Source: Bradyrhizobium diazoefficiens (GTDB lineage: Bacteria; Pseudomonadota; Alphaproteobacteria; Rhizobiales; Xanthobacteraceae). Taken from it: DNA of 64,000 nt. Each line of letters starts with the position of its first letter. The first letter of the stretch is position 1. The position numbers were made by a program, and so were the translations under genes. The DNA lies in assembly GCF_016616235.1 (NCBI RefSeq), contig NZ_CP067100.1, forward strand, positions 5,081,001-5,145,000, given 5' to 3'. Under the pieces are notes generated by a model. That model saw only the letters and a program-made list of their open reading frames with translations, was not told where the DNA came from and did not search any database. This document shows positions 33,141 through 42,660 of this stretch, piece by piece.

Positions 33141-34451
33141 TCAGGTGACGGCTGCGAAGAGACGCATTGTCTCGGCGAGACCCTTAAGCTCAGCGGGTCC
33201 CTTATCGACGAACTTGAGGCCAGCACCTGCCACCAAGTCTTTTACCGTGCTTGAGGCCAGAACTTCGCTTGCTTTCGCATGCTGAGCTACTCGTGCTGCG
33301 ATGTGCACAGCAATGCCGCCCACATCGTCTCCCATCATTTCAACCTCACCGGTATGGACGCCGGCCCGCACTTCGAGATCGAGCGGCCGCACCGCGCTGA
33401 CAATCCTCTGGGCGCAGCGGACAGCGCGCGCCGGGCCGTCGAACAGCGCCAGAAATCCGTCGCCTGTAGTTTTAACCTCGCGTCCGCGATGCCGCTCCAA
33501 TTCCGAACGCACCGTCGCATGATGCGCTTCCAGAGTTGAACGCCACTGCCGGTCACCCACCAACGAGGCCCTCCTTGTCGAATCGACGATATCGGTGAAC
33601 AGCACAGTCGAGAGGACGCGATCAACGTCGAAGGCAGTGGCGGAAACACCCATGAATTGTCTGATCTCCTCGACAAGTCGATCCTGATCTCCTGACCATG
33701 CGAGGTGATCGCTACCCGGTAGTTCGATGTAGCGCGCCTGAGAAATTCTCTCTCCAAGCTCGCGCCCGGCGAGTGCACGAATCCGTACGTCGTCGCACCG
33801 GTGCATGACAAGCGTAGGAACACGGATCGACGGCAGGATGGCGGTCACGTCGATCTCGCGGTTCATACGCATCAGATTGATCACATCAGACGGGCTGGCG
33901 GCGGAGCGCTCGAACTTGGCGAAGCGCTCCATGGCTCCGGGAATTGCGGCTGCCGATGGGGAGAAACTTGGCAGACTTTTGCCGGAACCCCAGTTGGACC
34001 GGATATCACGCTCGAGTCCCGCAAAATCGTCAAACGGAACGGAGGCGCCAACCGTGCGCGCATACGTGCCGAACAGGATAAGGCCGGCGACCCGTTCAGG
34101 GTAGGTCGCTGCGAACAGAATCGACATCGGCCCGCCCTCCGAGACACCGAACAAGTAGGCTCTCTTGGAACCCGCGGCGTCGAGGACGGCGCGGATATCA
34201 TCGATCCTTTCATCGAGATGCGGGACACCGACGCCACGATCACTGAGACCCGTGCCGCGTTTGTCGAATCGGATCAGTCGCGAGAACGAGCCGAGATCAT
34301 TAAGGAACCGCGCGGCGTTGGGATTCTCCCACGACAGCTCCAGATGCGATACAAAGCCCGGCGTCATGAGCAAATCCGGACCGTCCTGTCCGGATATTTG
34401 GTACGCGACGAAGACCTCGCCGCTGGTCACATAGCGCGTCTCGACAACCAT
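33141..34451 (-). CDS. Alpha/beta hydrolase fused to adenylate/guanylate cyclase domain
   Basis: The product (436 residues) has two domains. Residues 1-270 are an alpha/beta hydrolase with GVSEGG (candidate nucleophile Ser104) and late His249 in GSDHLAW. Residues 280-436 are a class III nucleotide cyclase: VLFTDIVDST supplies the metal-binding Asp287, and EVKTTGDGFLALFDG follows. Such fusions are common in Bradyrhizobium and may link a small ligand to cAMP. The ATG at 34451 follows GGGAAGCC; the frame is open further upstream but does not read as hydrolase. It stands alone between two leftward genes. Confidence 0.9.
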   Translation of the reverse strand: MVVETRYVTSGEVFVAYQISGQDGPDLLMTPGFVSHLELSWENPNAARFLNDLGSFSRLIRFDKRGTGLSDRGVGVPHLDERIDDIRAVLDAAGSKRAYLFGVSEGGPMSILFAATYPERVAGLILFGTYARTVGASVPFDDFAGLERDIRSNWGSGKSLPSFSPSAAAIPGAMERFAKFERSAASPSDVINLMRMNREIDVTAILPSIRVPTLVMHRCDDVRIRALAGRELGERISQARYIELPGSDHLAWSGDQDRLVEEIRQFMGVSATAFDVDRVLSTVLFTDIVDSTRRASLVGDRQWRSTLEAHHATVRSELERHRGREVKTTGDGFLALFDGPARAVRCAQRIVSAVRPLDLEVRAGVHTGEVEMMGDDVGGIAVHIAARVAQHAKASEVLASSTVKDLVAGAGLKFVDKGPAELKGLAETMRLFAAVT

Positions 34452-34744
34452 GGCTTCCCGCCACTCTGGGTCACTGGGTAGCCTACGGCTAAACGGCCAC
34501 ACAGTGCAATCGAGCAGCGAGAGGCTAACGAGAGGCTCATGGCGTGTGGCCGTCGCCTCAGGCTGGCCCCTGTTCGCTGAGGGTCCGCGGCGCACCCCTG
34601 CCGGAGCCTTTCGGAAGTCGGCTTCGGATCAAAAGCTGCTCTCCATGAACCTGGTCAGCTCATCTCTCCCAAGCTGACTCCGCCGCGATCCGGGCTCTAA
34701 GTCAGCCATGGGCCAGAAGCGGATATTGGCTCTGGACCAAGCAG

Positions 34745-36619
34745 CTAATGGTTACGGCCAGCCATCGTTCGCCCAAGACAGGCATTGAAAGCCTGGGTAT
34801 TCCCACCGGCACCATTACGCCCATATTCCCATTTGCCGGTCGCGGGATCACAGCGTCCACCGATTTCCAGCGCGCATCGCTGACTGGTGCTGACACAGCG
34901 CCCCCCACTGGACGAGCGTCGTTCCGTCGACTTGGAATCCATTGTCTCCGGCCTGGAGGCAAGCGGACGGTCGGGTATTCGCGCTGGCCTCTCGTTCCTA
35001 TCCCTTGAGATGCACTCGCCCTTCTCGTCCCGGGTCTGTCCGCCACGGCACGTGAGTCTGACGCAGCGATCGCCGATCGGCTCAAAGCCGCGCTCGCAAA
35101 CTGGGGGGCAGACGCGCCCTGTCCTGGCCTTGATCGCGCCAAGCGCCTCCAAGCTCGCGAGCTTGGCGTCGAATTTAGTACCGGCATATTTGTTGAAGCG
35201 CGTCAGCGAGCGTTGCGAGGCCGCGTTCCAGTCACCATCCGCCGCGTCGGCCAGACAACCGACACGACGGAGCTCCAACTGCACCAGCCTCGTCGTTTCC
35301 TGCGGTGACATCGCCGACGGGGTCGACGCAGGCGCGACAGCTGCAACGTTTTGCTCCGTGCCCTTGCCGACCTCTTTCTCGGCGGCTTGTTTCGCAGCGG
35401 CCTCAGTCTCCGCTTTGTCGGCCGCGAGCTTGTCGGCAGCTTGCTTTTCGGCGAGCGCCTTCGCAATGGCCGCCTCGGCATCCAATCTTCGCTGCTCCGC
35501 GGCTGCGGCTTTTGCGTCCTCGATCTGCTTGGCCTTCTCGGCAGCGAGGCGCGCATCCTCGGCGGCTTTGGCCGCTGCGGCGGCCTTGTCCTGCTCGGCC
35601 TTCCTAGCTCGCTCCGCCGCGAGCCGTGTCTTTTCCTCCTCAGCCTGCCGGGCCTTGTTTGCGGCAGCGGCGCGGGTTTCTTCAGCCGCGATCTTCTTCA
35701 ATTGCCCCTTGGCAAGCTCGGCATAAAAGCCACTCGGAAAGAGATTGAGAAAGGCAGCCCATCCTTCTCGGGTCCCAAGCTGAAGCGCCAACTCGTAATC
35801 CCGCCGGATCTCGTTATCGGGGTTTGCCGGGGGTCCAATTGCCACCGGCTTCGCAGGAACGAGCGACACGTCGTCGCCGCCGAGCGACCCATAGACATAG
35901 GGCTCCTGCTTGTAGCCGGTGTTCTTGAGCACATCGTCTCGAATGAAGCCGAAGGCCTTGCGGAGATCGAGCCCGGGCGTCGGCAGCCGTTCGACGAGCG
36001 CCGTCGCAAACGGACTGTTCTTGGAATCGCCATCCGAAGCCGTTGACCCCGCCTTCGCGGCGAATGCAATCATTGTGTTCGGGCTCGTCGGCTCGATCTT
36101 GGCAAGGCCGCGTCCAATCGCCCGCGCAGCAACAGTACGTCTCATCGTCTTGGCGAAGGGATTATCGCGGCAGGCATCCAAGATAATCAGCCGAAGCTGC
36201 TTTGCTGGCTCGACAGCGAACAGCGCACGGTCGAGACCCACGGTCTCATCGAGAACGTCGCTGTCCGTCTCCAGGCTGGCATCGGTCGGGATGAGATAGT
36301 TGGTCCCGTCCAGCTCGATGCCATGACCGGCGTAGTAGATAACAGCCACCTCGGCCTCTCGCGCTCGTCCTCCGAACTCACGCAGGGCCTTGCGCATCTC
36401 GGAGGCACTCAGGTCCGTCTTGATGTCGATCCAGTCGAATCCCGCGTTCTTAAACATACCGCCGACAAGAGCGGCATCGTTCACGGGGTTGATGAGCCTC
36501 GGTACACTTTTGTAGGCCGAATTGCCGATCACCAGCGCGATGCGCTTCTCGGCAAAGGCCGAGCCGCAGCCAAACCAGACCAGAAACAGTGAGAAGAGCA
36601 GGAATCGAAATACGCCCAT
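34745..36619 (-). CDS. Caspase-family (C14) protein with coiled-coil and peptidoglycan-binding-like region
   Basis: The product has 624 residues. A signal peptide (FLLFSLFLVWFGCGSAFA) is followed by a caspase-like domain: His99 in YYAGHGIE and Cys150 in ILDACRDNPF are the catalytic pair. A long Ala/Lys/Glu-rich coiled coil follows at about 310-420, then a PG-binding-type segment (LVQLELRRVGCLADAADGDW) and a Cys-rich C-terminus. Alphaproteobacterial members are exported, with roles still unclear. The frame opens at a TTG six codons earlier; the ATG at 36619 fits the signal peptide better. The gene is divergent from the secreted protein at 36928. Confidence 0.92.
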   Translation of the reverse strand: MGVFRFLLFSLFLVWFGCGSAFAEKRIALVIGNSAYKSVPRLINPVNDAALVGGMFKNAGFDWIDIKTDLSASEMRKALREFGGRAREAEVAVIYYAGHGIELDGTNYLIPTDASLETDSDVLDETVGLDRALFAVEPAKQLRLIILDACRDNPFAKTMRRTVAARAIGRGLAKIEPTSPNTMIAFAAKAGSTASDGDSKNSPFATALVERLPTPGLDLRKAFGFIRDDVLKNTGYKQEPYVYGSLGGDDVSLVPAKPVAIGPPANPDNEIRRDYELALQLGTREGWAAFLNLFPSGFYAELAKGQLKKIAAEETRAAAANKARQAEEEKTRLAAERARKAEQDKAAAAAKAAEDARLAAEKAKQIEDAKAAAAEQRRLDAEAAIAKALAEKQAADKLAADKAETEAAAKQAAEKEVGKGTEQNVAAVAPASTPSAMSPQETTRLVQLELRRVGCLADAADGDWNAASQRSLTRFNKYAGTKFDAKLASLEALGAIKARTGRVCPPVCERGFEPIGDRCVRLTCRGGQTRDEKGECISRDRNERPARIPDRPLASRPETMDSKSTERRSSSGGRCVSTSQRCALEIGGRCDPATGKWEYGRNGAGGNTQAFNACLGRTMAGRNH

Positions 36620-36927
36620 CGCAGCCCCAAAACGCAATGCCGTCAGAGTGACTCAGAGCTTGCCTTCTGGCACGTAAATGGGTTTGTGACGAGAGTTACA
36701 GTACAAGGCAGGTGGAAAGTCACTTGGAACCGCTTTGGGTCACGAGCGGCGGTTCGCACCAGCGCCCTCCCGTGTCCGCTCTGCCGTCGACGGCCGACAG
36801 CACGTCCGCAACACGGTGGTTCGCCTAAGGGCCAGAAGGCGACCTCCGAGCACGCGTTTACGTTTAGCTTGGTATTCCGTTAACATCCCTCCTCCACTGT
36901 CTCAGAATGGAGCTTGAGGTCAGGGCT
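36620..36927. other. Divergent intergenic region with repeat copies
   Basis: The 308-base gap holds the promoters of the caspase gene and of the secreted protein gene at 36928. At 36728-36754 it has AACCGCTTTGGGTCACGAGCGGCGGTT, broken here as AACCGCTTTGGGTCA and CGAGCGGCGGTT, whose CCGCT and AGCGG arms form a dyad. A related dyad (TCGCCT and AGGCGA around AAGGGCCAGA) follows at 36821. No ORF is convincing. Confidence 0.4.
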
Positions 36928-37338
36928 ATGATCCGTGGAGCAGGTCTCGCAGGTATTCTTTTTGCGCTGCTGGCTACCGATGCTCCGGCCTTTGCCTGCC
37001 GGGGCTGGATAAATGAAAGGACGATCCTACTCGATGCTGTCCCGCCAGTAGCGAAGGAGAGCGAGGTTATCGCTCGGGTGGAAATTCTCGAGGTGCACGT
37101 CCGCGAATTACCAGGACTGCGCCCCTTTCATGTGGCCCGTGCACGCGTCCTGCAATCGGTCCGAGGTGCTTCGGATGGGCAAACCGTCGATATCTATGCC
37201 GAGCGAAGCTCATGCGGCGGTGGACTCAATCAGAGCGATGTTGGACGCACCGGCTTCATCGCCGGACGTTTTCAGCCGATTGCTGGTGAAACCTTCTTTT
37301 CTGGCAGTTGGGCCTACGGCCAGATCGGTAAGGAGTGA
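36928..37338 (+). CDS. Secreted hypothetical protein
   Basis: From the ATG at 36928 (ribosome site GAGGTCAGGGCT) the product has 136 residues. A signal peptide (MIRGAGLAGILFALLATDAP) ends near AFA, followed by a Cys and RGWINERTILLDAVPP. The mature part is a compact mostly beta-type domain with VIARVEILEVHV and VHVARARVLQSVRG, and a Cys in SSCGGGLNQSD that may pair with the first one. No family is recognised. A second ATG, at 36907, is less suited to a signal peptide. Confidence 0.65.
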   Translation: MIRGAGLAGILFALLATDAPAFACRGWINERTILLDAVPPVAKESEVIARVEILEVHVRELPGLRPFHVARARVLQSVRGASDGQTVDIYAERSSCGGGLNQSDVGRTGFIAGRFQPIAGETFFSGSWAYGQIGKE

Positions 37339-37379
37339 GGAACCTGGATTAGCGCATTAACGCTGTTTCGGCATTCGAA

Positions 37380-37403
37380 GTCCGCAATGGGTCATTCGGG
37401 TCG
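37380..37403 (+). repeat. Dispersed intergenic repeat copy
   Basis: GTCCGCAATGGGTCATTCGG and its flank match the copies at 33086, 36728 and 40203 over the GGGTCA core, in the gap before the LysR gene end. Confidence 0.45.
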
Positions 37404-37515
37404 GTTTGCTCTTCACTCGAGACCTTCCGCTCTACCCTCATGAGCGGGCATCATCAGACCCGACGGGGAAGTCTCAATAGGGGCAAAGCGGAAGTGCATC
37501 GGTTGGATTCGCCAG

Positions 37516-38463
37516 TCAGGGCGTTCGGCCTGCGAGCGGCTTGGCTATTTCAAGCGCGCAGTCGATGAATAGCCGCCGCGCGGGACTGGGAGTTCGGCCC
37601 TTCAGCGTGATGATTCCGATTGGCCACATCTGCGCAGGCATTTCGACAGGCAAGACTTTCATCGACAGCCGCTTGGCGCTGAAATGCAGCATCGATGCGG
37701 GAAGGAAGCTCAGAAAGCGCTCCGACGACAACAATGCCGACTGCATGAGGATTGAGTACACCGTCACGCTGGCCCGCGGCACTTCGACTCCGGAAGCGTG
37801 AAATGCTTTGGCGATCCACCCGCCCGGAAAGCTTTCGCGCGGTGGCAGGCACCAGCGCTCGTTGACCAGCTCGGCTAGGCGGATCTTGCGCCGCCGCACC
37901 CAGGGATTGTTCAAGCCTGCAACGACCACGCCGCTTTCGTGCAATAGCTCCCGCACATCGGTGTCAGCAGCCGGCGTCGGGCTCGGCAGCCGTCCGATCA
38001 TCAGATCGATATCGTGATTGCGCAGATGCCGGTCCTGAAGCTCGGGCGGTTCGCCCTCGATGATATGGAGCGCGAGCCTCGGAAATTGTCGGGATAGCCG
38101 ATCGATGATGACAGGCAGCAGGCCAGCCATCACAGGTTCCGTGCTGCCGATGCGCAATTCGCCGGTTGCCGGATCGGCCAGCGCTTGCAGTTCGTCCACG
38201 CCACTTCGCAAATCGTTGCTCAGAGCGATGCTACGTTTGAGCAACGCCTCGCCATAGAGCGTGGGTGCCACCCCGAGACGACTTCGCTCGAGGAGCGGAA
38301 GACCGAGCGTTTGCTCGAGGCTCGTGATCATCTTGGAAATGACGGGCTGGGAAATCGAGAGATGCTCGGCCGCCTTGGCCATGCTCCCGTGCTCGACGAC
38401 GGCGACGAAGACACTCAGTTGCCGCAGCTTGATACGCTGGCTGATCCGGGATGCGTCGAGCAT
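37516..38463 (-). CDS. LysR family transcriptional regulator
   Basis: The product of 315 residues has the LysR winged helix (LRQLSVFVAVVEHGSMAKAAEHLSISQPVISKMITSLEQTLG) near residues 14-60 and a C-terminal effector domain. It is divergent from the Bug receptor and intradiol dioxygenase genes, with 118 bases between the starts. That is the classic LysR layout, so it probably activates those two genes in response to an aromatic compound or its breakdown product. Its own promoter would overlap theirs. Confidence 0.93.
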   Translation of the reverse strand: MLDASRISQRIKLRQLSVFVAVVEHGSMAKAAEHLSISQPVISKMITSLEQTLGLPLLERSRLGVAPTLYGEALLKRSIALSNDLRSGVDELQALADPATGELRIGSTEPVMAGLLPVIIDRLSRQFPRLALHIIEGEPPELQDRHLRNHDIDLMIGRLPSPTPAADTDVRELLHESGVVVAGLNNPWVRRRKIRLAELVNERWCLPPRESFPGGWIAKAFHASGVEVPRASVTVYSILMQSALLSSERFLSFLPASMLHFSAKRLSMKVLPVEMPAQMWPIGIITLKGRTPSPARRLFIDCALEIAKPLAGRTP

Positions 38464-38581
38464 GCGACCCTTTCTGAAATGGAATAGAAGGATCGGAAAA
38501 CAGAACTTTTCTTATATAGGGATCGGGAACAAGCTGCAAATCGAGAGTGATTTCTCACTGGCGAGATTTGGAGCAAGCACC

Positions 38582-39571
38582 ATGTCGGAAACACCGCACT
38601 TCCGCCTGCCCCGTCGCACGTTTCTGCTGGGGGCGCTCGCAGCATCGTTATCGCCCCGTCAGGTCGCCGCGCAACCGTATCCTTCTAACCTCATTCGAAT
38701 TGTCGTCCCGACGAGCGCCGGCACGCCGCCCGACATCATCAGCCGCATGGTGGCCGATGGACTTGCGGCCAACGAAGGTTGGCGGCTCATGGTGGAAGAT
38801 CGGCCGGGCGCTCTGCAGACTATCGCAATGAACGACGTAAGCGGACATCCGGCGGACGGCTATACGCTGCTCACCATGAGTCTGCCGATGATGGTGACTC
38901 CGACGCTGCTTCCGAAGGCAGAGACACGGCCCGACCTGGATTTCGATCCTGTCGTCAAGATATCGACATCCTACACCGTGCTCGTCACCACGCCATCGTT
39001 GCCCGTCAATTCCCTGCCCGAGCTGGTCGCGCTGCTCAAGAGCAAGCCCGGGAAGCTCAACTTCGCATCCGCTGGCTTCGGCACACCTTCGCACCTGATC
39101 GGCGAGATGTTCGCATTGCAGGCCGGCGTGCACGCCACCCACGTACCTTATCAGCAGTTTTCGCAGGCCATCTCCGATCTGATCGGCGGCAACGTCGAAT
39201 ACATGTTCGTCACAACGCTTCCGGTCATCGATCTCATCGAAACGGGCAAGCTGCGCGCTCTTGCCGTCACCGCGCCTACGCGGATCGCCGCTCTCAAGAG
39301 CGTTCCGTCGGTAGCCGAGGCAGGCTTTCCAGATCTCGTGACGGCCGATTGGATCGGCTTTGCCGCGAAACGGGGCACGCCTGCGGAGATCACCTCCCAG
39401 CTCAACAAAGCGATCAACAAGGTTCTTGCCGAGCCTAAAATCCGTGCTTCGCTCGACAAGATAGGAGCCGTACCGGTCGGCGGCACCGCCGCAGAATTTG
39501 GCGACGGAATCCGGTCCGATGTCGCCCACTGGGCCAAGATCGTCAAGGCCGCGGATATTAAGCTGCCCTAA
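38582..39571 (+). CDS. Bug/TctC-type tripartite tricarboxylate transporter binding protein
   Basis: The receptor has 329 residues. A twin-arginine-type leader (LPRRTFLLGALAASLSP) precedes the mature YPSNLIRIVVPTSAGTPPDIISRMVADG, which shows the Bug beta-strand and loop pattern. Further motifs are KLNFASAGFGTPSHLIGE and VPYQQFSQAISDLIGG. It would capture a small carboxylate. The ATG follows GGAGCAAGCACC. Its stop overlaps the dioxygenase start (TAATG), so the two are co-translated. Membrane subunits TctA and TctB are not nearby, as is usual for Bug proteins. Confidence 0.93.
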   Translation: MSETPHFRLPRRTFLLGALAASLSPRQVAAQPYPSNLIRIVVPTSAGTPPDIISRMVADGLAANEGWRLMVEDRPGALQTIAMNDVSGHPADGYTLLTMSLPMMVTPTLLPKAETRPDLDFDPVVKISTSYTVLVTTPSLPVNSLPELVALLKSKPGKLNFASAGFGTPSHLIGEMFALQAGVHATHVPYQQFSQAISDLIGGNVEYMFVTTLPVIDLIETGKLRALAVTAPTRIAALKSVPSVAEAGFPDLVTADWIGFAAKRGTPAEITSQLNKAINKVLAEPKIRASLDKIGAVPVGGTAAEFGDGIRSDVAHWAKIVKAADIKLP

Positions 39572-40182
39572 TGAGCGATGCCAGATGCAAAGGCCCGACG
39601 GGTCGCCGCGATACAGCAGCATTTGCGATCACGCCGCCGCAGATCGTCGGCCCGTTCTATCCAATTCGGGAGCGTCCCGATCTGGCAAGCGATCTGGCGC
39701 GCCCATTGGGCAGCGCCGCCGAGGCACAGGGTCAGCTCATCTATGTCACGGGCCGCGTGCTCACTCGTTCTGGAGAGCCGGTGGCGCATGCGCTCATCGA
39801 TATCTGGCAAGCCAATGCTGCAGGAAAATATCGTCATCCGAGCGATATGAACCCGGCGCCACTCGATCCCAATTTCAAGGGTTTCGCGCGCCTCACCGCA
39901 GACGCGTCCGGCCGCTACAGTTTTCGTACGATAAAACCGGGCCGCTATCCGACGGCAGAAGGCGAAATCAGGCCGCCCCACATTCACCTTACCGTGGAGG
40001 GCCGGTTTGATCGCCTGGTGACCCAGCTCTATTTCGCTGGCGAAGCCGAAAACCTAACCGACCGCTGGCTCAACGCGGCCCCGCACCCCGACCGGCTGAT
40101 TGTCAACTTGCAAGAGCCTCCGCCGCATCTCGAGAAACACGCGATGATCGCGCATTTTGACATAGTCTTGGCCAGCGGATGA
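39571..40182 (+). CDS. Intradiol ring-cleavage dioxygenase (protocatechuate 3,4-dioxygenase-like)
   Basis: The product of 203 residues carries the non-haem iron(III) ligands of intradiol dioxygenases: Tyr87 in GKYRHP, Tyr126 in GRYPT, and His137 and His139 in RPPHIHL. The GPFYPI and DIWQANAAG segments are also typical. The family opens catechol-type rings between the two hydroxyls. No partner subunit gene adjoins, so it may be a single-subunit form acting on protocatechuate or a related catechol. The LysR gene at 37516 is its likely regulator. Confidence 0.92.
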   Translation: MSDARCKGPTGRRDTAAFAITPPQIVGPFYPIRERPDLASDLARPLGSAAEAQGQLIYVTGRVLTRSGEPVAHALIDIWQANAAGKYRHPSDMNPAPLDPNFKGFARLTADASGRYSFRTIKPGRYPTAEGEIRPPHIHLTVEGRFDRLVTQLYFAGEAENLTDRWLNAAPHPDRLIVNLQEPPPHLEKHAMIAHFDIVLASG

Positions 40183-40505
40183 TGAGAGTGTGGGCGGCCT
40201 CCAAGTCGGCTATGGGTCATTTGCGTCGATCTGGGATGAGCGCGACCACGTCCTGTCTTCTCCAGAGAGCTGACGCCGCGGTGCGGACTGAGTTCCGACG
40301 GTAACGGCCAAGGCAGGCTCATGCGCTGCAGCACGCAGGTGCGATTCGATCACCTGGTCGGCTCGCACCAATATGGAGGTGGGCATCGTTCGAATGTCGA
40401 GGGCTCGGCTTCAGGGTCACCGCACGATGTAGCTGGGACAACAGCCCTAGAGCAGGTACCGGGAAGAGCTGTCCTCTTAGCCGCCAAGGTAGTAGAGGTT
40501 GATCC
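40183..40505. other. Intergenic region with one dispersed repeat copy
   Basis: The 323-base gap contains, at 40203-40228, AAGTCGGCTATGGGTCATTT and its flank, a copy of the repeat also seen at 33086, 36728 and 37380. The rest shows no convincing ORF; it must hold a promoter for the NUDIX gene. Confidence 0.4.
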
Positions 40506-41012
40506 ATGTCAGACCTCGGACAAACTCGACGTTCCACGCTTCTCGACGCTGCCTGGCGGACAGCATATCGCGTCGGTTTCCCGCTTGCCCGCATCTGGTG
40601 GCGACTGCGGCACCAGCAGCATGAAGGGGCACTTGTGGCTGTCTACGTCGGTCAGGCGCTGCTGCTGGTGCGCTCCTCCTATAGGATGGAGTGGAACTTC
40701 CCCGGCGGCACTGTCCGGCAGGGTGAGACGCCTGAAGTAGCGGTTCGCCGCGAGCTGGCAGAAGAGATCGGCCTCGCCGGAGCATTCCCGCTGGTCGCCG
40801 TGGGCGACGCCCGGGGCCTCTGGGAAGGGCGAAAAGATAAAGTGCATTTCTTTGAACTACGACTGGATCGGCTGCCCGAGTTACAGCTCGACAACCGCGA
40901 GATCATCGGCGCACGGCTGATATCGCCGAGCGAGTTGCGCGGCATGGCGCTGACCGGGCCGGTCGGCGTCTATCTTGGCAGGACGACTGCGCCGGGCTGC
41001 CGTTCAGAGTAA
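40506..41012 (+). CDS. NUDIX hydrolase
   Basis: The product of 168 residues has a complete NUDIX box from Gly68 to Gly89 (GTVRQGETPEV, then RRELAEEIG), which binds metal and cleaves nucleoside diphosphates linked to another group. A hydrophobic N-terminal segment (AYRVGFPLARIWWRLR) precedes it, as in many alphaproteobacterial members. The substrate cannot be told. An AGAGGTT ribosome site precedes the ATG. It stands alone. Confidence 0.92.
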   Translation: MSDLGQTRRSTLLDAAWRTAYRVGFPLARIWWRLRHQQHEGALVAVYVGQALLLVRSSYRMEWNFPGGTVRQGETPEVAVRRELAEEIGLAGAFPLVAVGDARGLWEGRKDKVHFFELRLDRLPELQLDNREIIGARLISPSELRGMALTGPVGVYLGRTTAPGCRSE

Positions 41013-41273
41013 CCGCAAGGCTACTGCAATGTTCATGAGCTGAAAGCTTCCGACCTACGGCAGCGGATGGCGGCCGATGGTACGAATGTCATTGGCACGG
41101 CTTGGGAGCGACATCCTTACTCTACGACATCATTTACATGAGAGGCTTTGTTGTGCGCACAGCAAAGATCGGGCGCCCATATCTGAATCGGGTCACACGC
41201 AGTAATGCTCTCGCTGATAAGAAGATTTCCGCTCGGCCCTCAGGAGCCGACATTCCTGTTAAGAGTACACGGC

Positions 41274-41435
41274 CTAGGATAGGACCAATGCCGCCGACCA
41301 GATTAGAACACGCAGCAAAAAGTACAGCCATCCGGCCATAGCTATCAGCACGACCGCACCGTAGGCGACACCCACAGCTAACTCTGCCGATCTCCCCTTA
41401 GGTGGTGCATTCGCCGCGGGCTTAACTGCATTCAT
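41274..41435 (-). CDS. Small membrane protein with one or two spans
   Basis: Fifty-three residues: a polar start (MNAVKPAANAPPKGRSAELA), then a long hydrophobic part (VGVAYGAVVLIAMAGWLYFL, then LRVLIWSAALVLS). The ATG at 41435 follows GGGGTGTAACGG. It is below usual length limits for gene calling but reads well from start to stop. No family is recognised. Confidence 0.5.
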   Translation of the reverse strand: MNAVKPAANAPPKGRSAELAVGVAYGAVVLIAMAGWLYFLLRVLIWSAALVLS

Positions 41436-41563
41436 CCGTTACACCCCATGCGCACTCAGGAAAAAGCGGCAACGGGGGAGAAAGCAATTCGTTGCTAGCC
41501 CTTCGGTGCGTGTTTTCGGGGTGGAACCGGCTCCAAGTCCACTCGATCAGGATTCCGTCCGAC

Positions 41564-41704
41564 TCACTTCAGGGATCGGGATCGCGTTTGCTTCTTCGGC
41601 TCCCTCATCGCCTTCCTGATCTGGTCTCGCAAGTGAAGGATCTCGGCATATCGAGCATGAAGCTCTGGATCGAAAAGCTTCGCCGCGCTTTGCTTTTGAG
41701 CGAA
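41564..41704 (-). pseudogene. Possible gene remnant without a start codon
   Basis: Forty-six residues downstream of an in-frame TAG read like real protein: FAQKQSAAKLFDPELHARYA, then EILHLRDQIRKAMREPKK. No ATG or GTG with a ribosome site opens it, and the frame before the TAG also reads plausibly (ERRRRKADLKLRHEE). It may be the end of a gene broken by a stop mutation. Confidence 0.3.
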
Positions 41705-42483
41705 CTACGTTTCCTCGTGCCTCAACTTTAGATCCGCTTTTCGGCGGCGCCTCTCAAGTCCAAAGTTAAGCGACCGCGACCAAGTTAATTCTGAAACTGG
41801 CAAGTACTCCCTCAGGGGGCGCATTTGCAGAAAAAAAGCCCGCCAAACGAAAACTTTGGTCGTGCAGGTGCGCGAGCTGGTCGGCGGCCCCACCGTCCTT
41901 CAAGGCTTGCTCACCTTGGCTGTCGCACGATTTTTCTTGATCTCCCGGTGCACACGGCATGCACACGACGCATCCTAACCGATTGAAAAACCTGAACTCT
42001 CGCTCCAATCCATCATGGGGGCCACGGAAAAGCGATAGTCTTGCAAGTTCAACGATTTACCCTATCCGCAATAGGCTGAAAACCCGTGCCTCCAAACTAG
42101 CCGAAATTGCACACCGGTTTTGACCCTTTCATTGCACACTTAGCGCACGATAATTGAAAAAGATTGGCGGACAGGCTCGCATTTTGGCAGCTTGTCTCAA
42201 GCGGATGAGATTTGTTTGCAGTTTCGTTCGGGGCAGCGCTGTTGTGCTGGAGTTCCTGCAAACGCTGCCGCCGGATCGTCACGGCAGATTGATGTTTCCG
42301 AAAAGATTGTTGGCGGAGTGCTCGGGATTCTCTCGGAAGAGCCGTTGTGGTGCTGCTGGAGCGCCGGGCCATTTCTTCAGAATCGAACAGCTCGCAGCAG
42401 TTCCCAAATTGACCGGCACGCCCGTCAAACTTGATGGTCGGTGGGGACCAAAGCCGCCAAGTAACTAGACTCCGCTCTCGTTA
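41705..42483. other. Long region without a convincing gene
   Basis: Apart from the possible 5' part of the remnant at 41564, no frame in these 779 bases reads convincingly. Two overlapping plus-strand frames at 42154-42468 and 42192-42434 each have plausible stretches, which could mean a frameshifted old gene. I see no clear hairpin terminator or repeat. The region may be decayed DNA. Confidence 0.3.
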
Positions 42484-42660
42484 TCAGCGCGGAAACATGC
42501 TCGGCTCAGTGCGCTCTACCAACCGCAGCACACTCTTGCAGGCCGGGCATTCATACGAGCGGATCTCGTAACGCTTCGCCGCCGGCTCGCTGCCGATCAA
42601 GTTTCGCTGCTTATCGCACGCGATACAGCGCGGCACTTCAAAATTCGGATTGCGGTCCAT
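42484..42660 (-). CDS. Small zinc-ribbon protein
   Basis: Fifty-eight residues with two CxxC pairs: NFEVPRCIACDKQRNLIG and YECPACKSVLRLVE, 28 residues apart, the shape of a minimal zinc ribbon. The reading frame is clean and of a type common in Bradyrhizobium. It is just below usual length limits. The ribosome site is weak. Function unknown. Confidence 0.65.
   Translation of the reverse strand: MDRNPNFEVPRCIACDKQRNLIGSEPAAKRYEIRSYECPACKSVLRLVERTEPSMFPR

Noticed and set aside
36686..36917. Small plus-strand frames in the gap before the secreted protein gene
   Set aside because: They cover the dispersed repeat copies and show no protein-like features.
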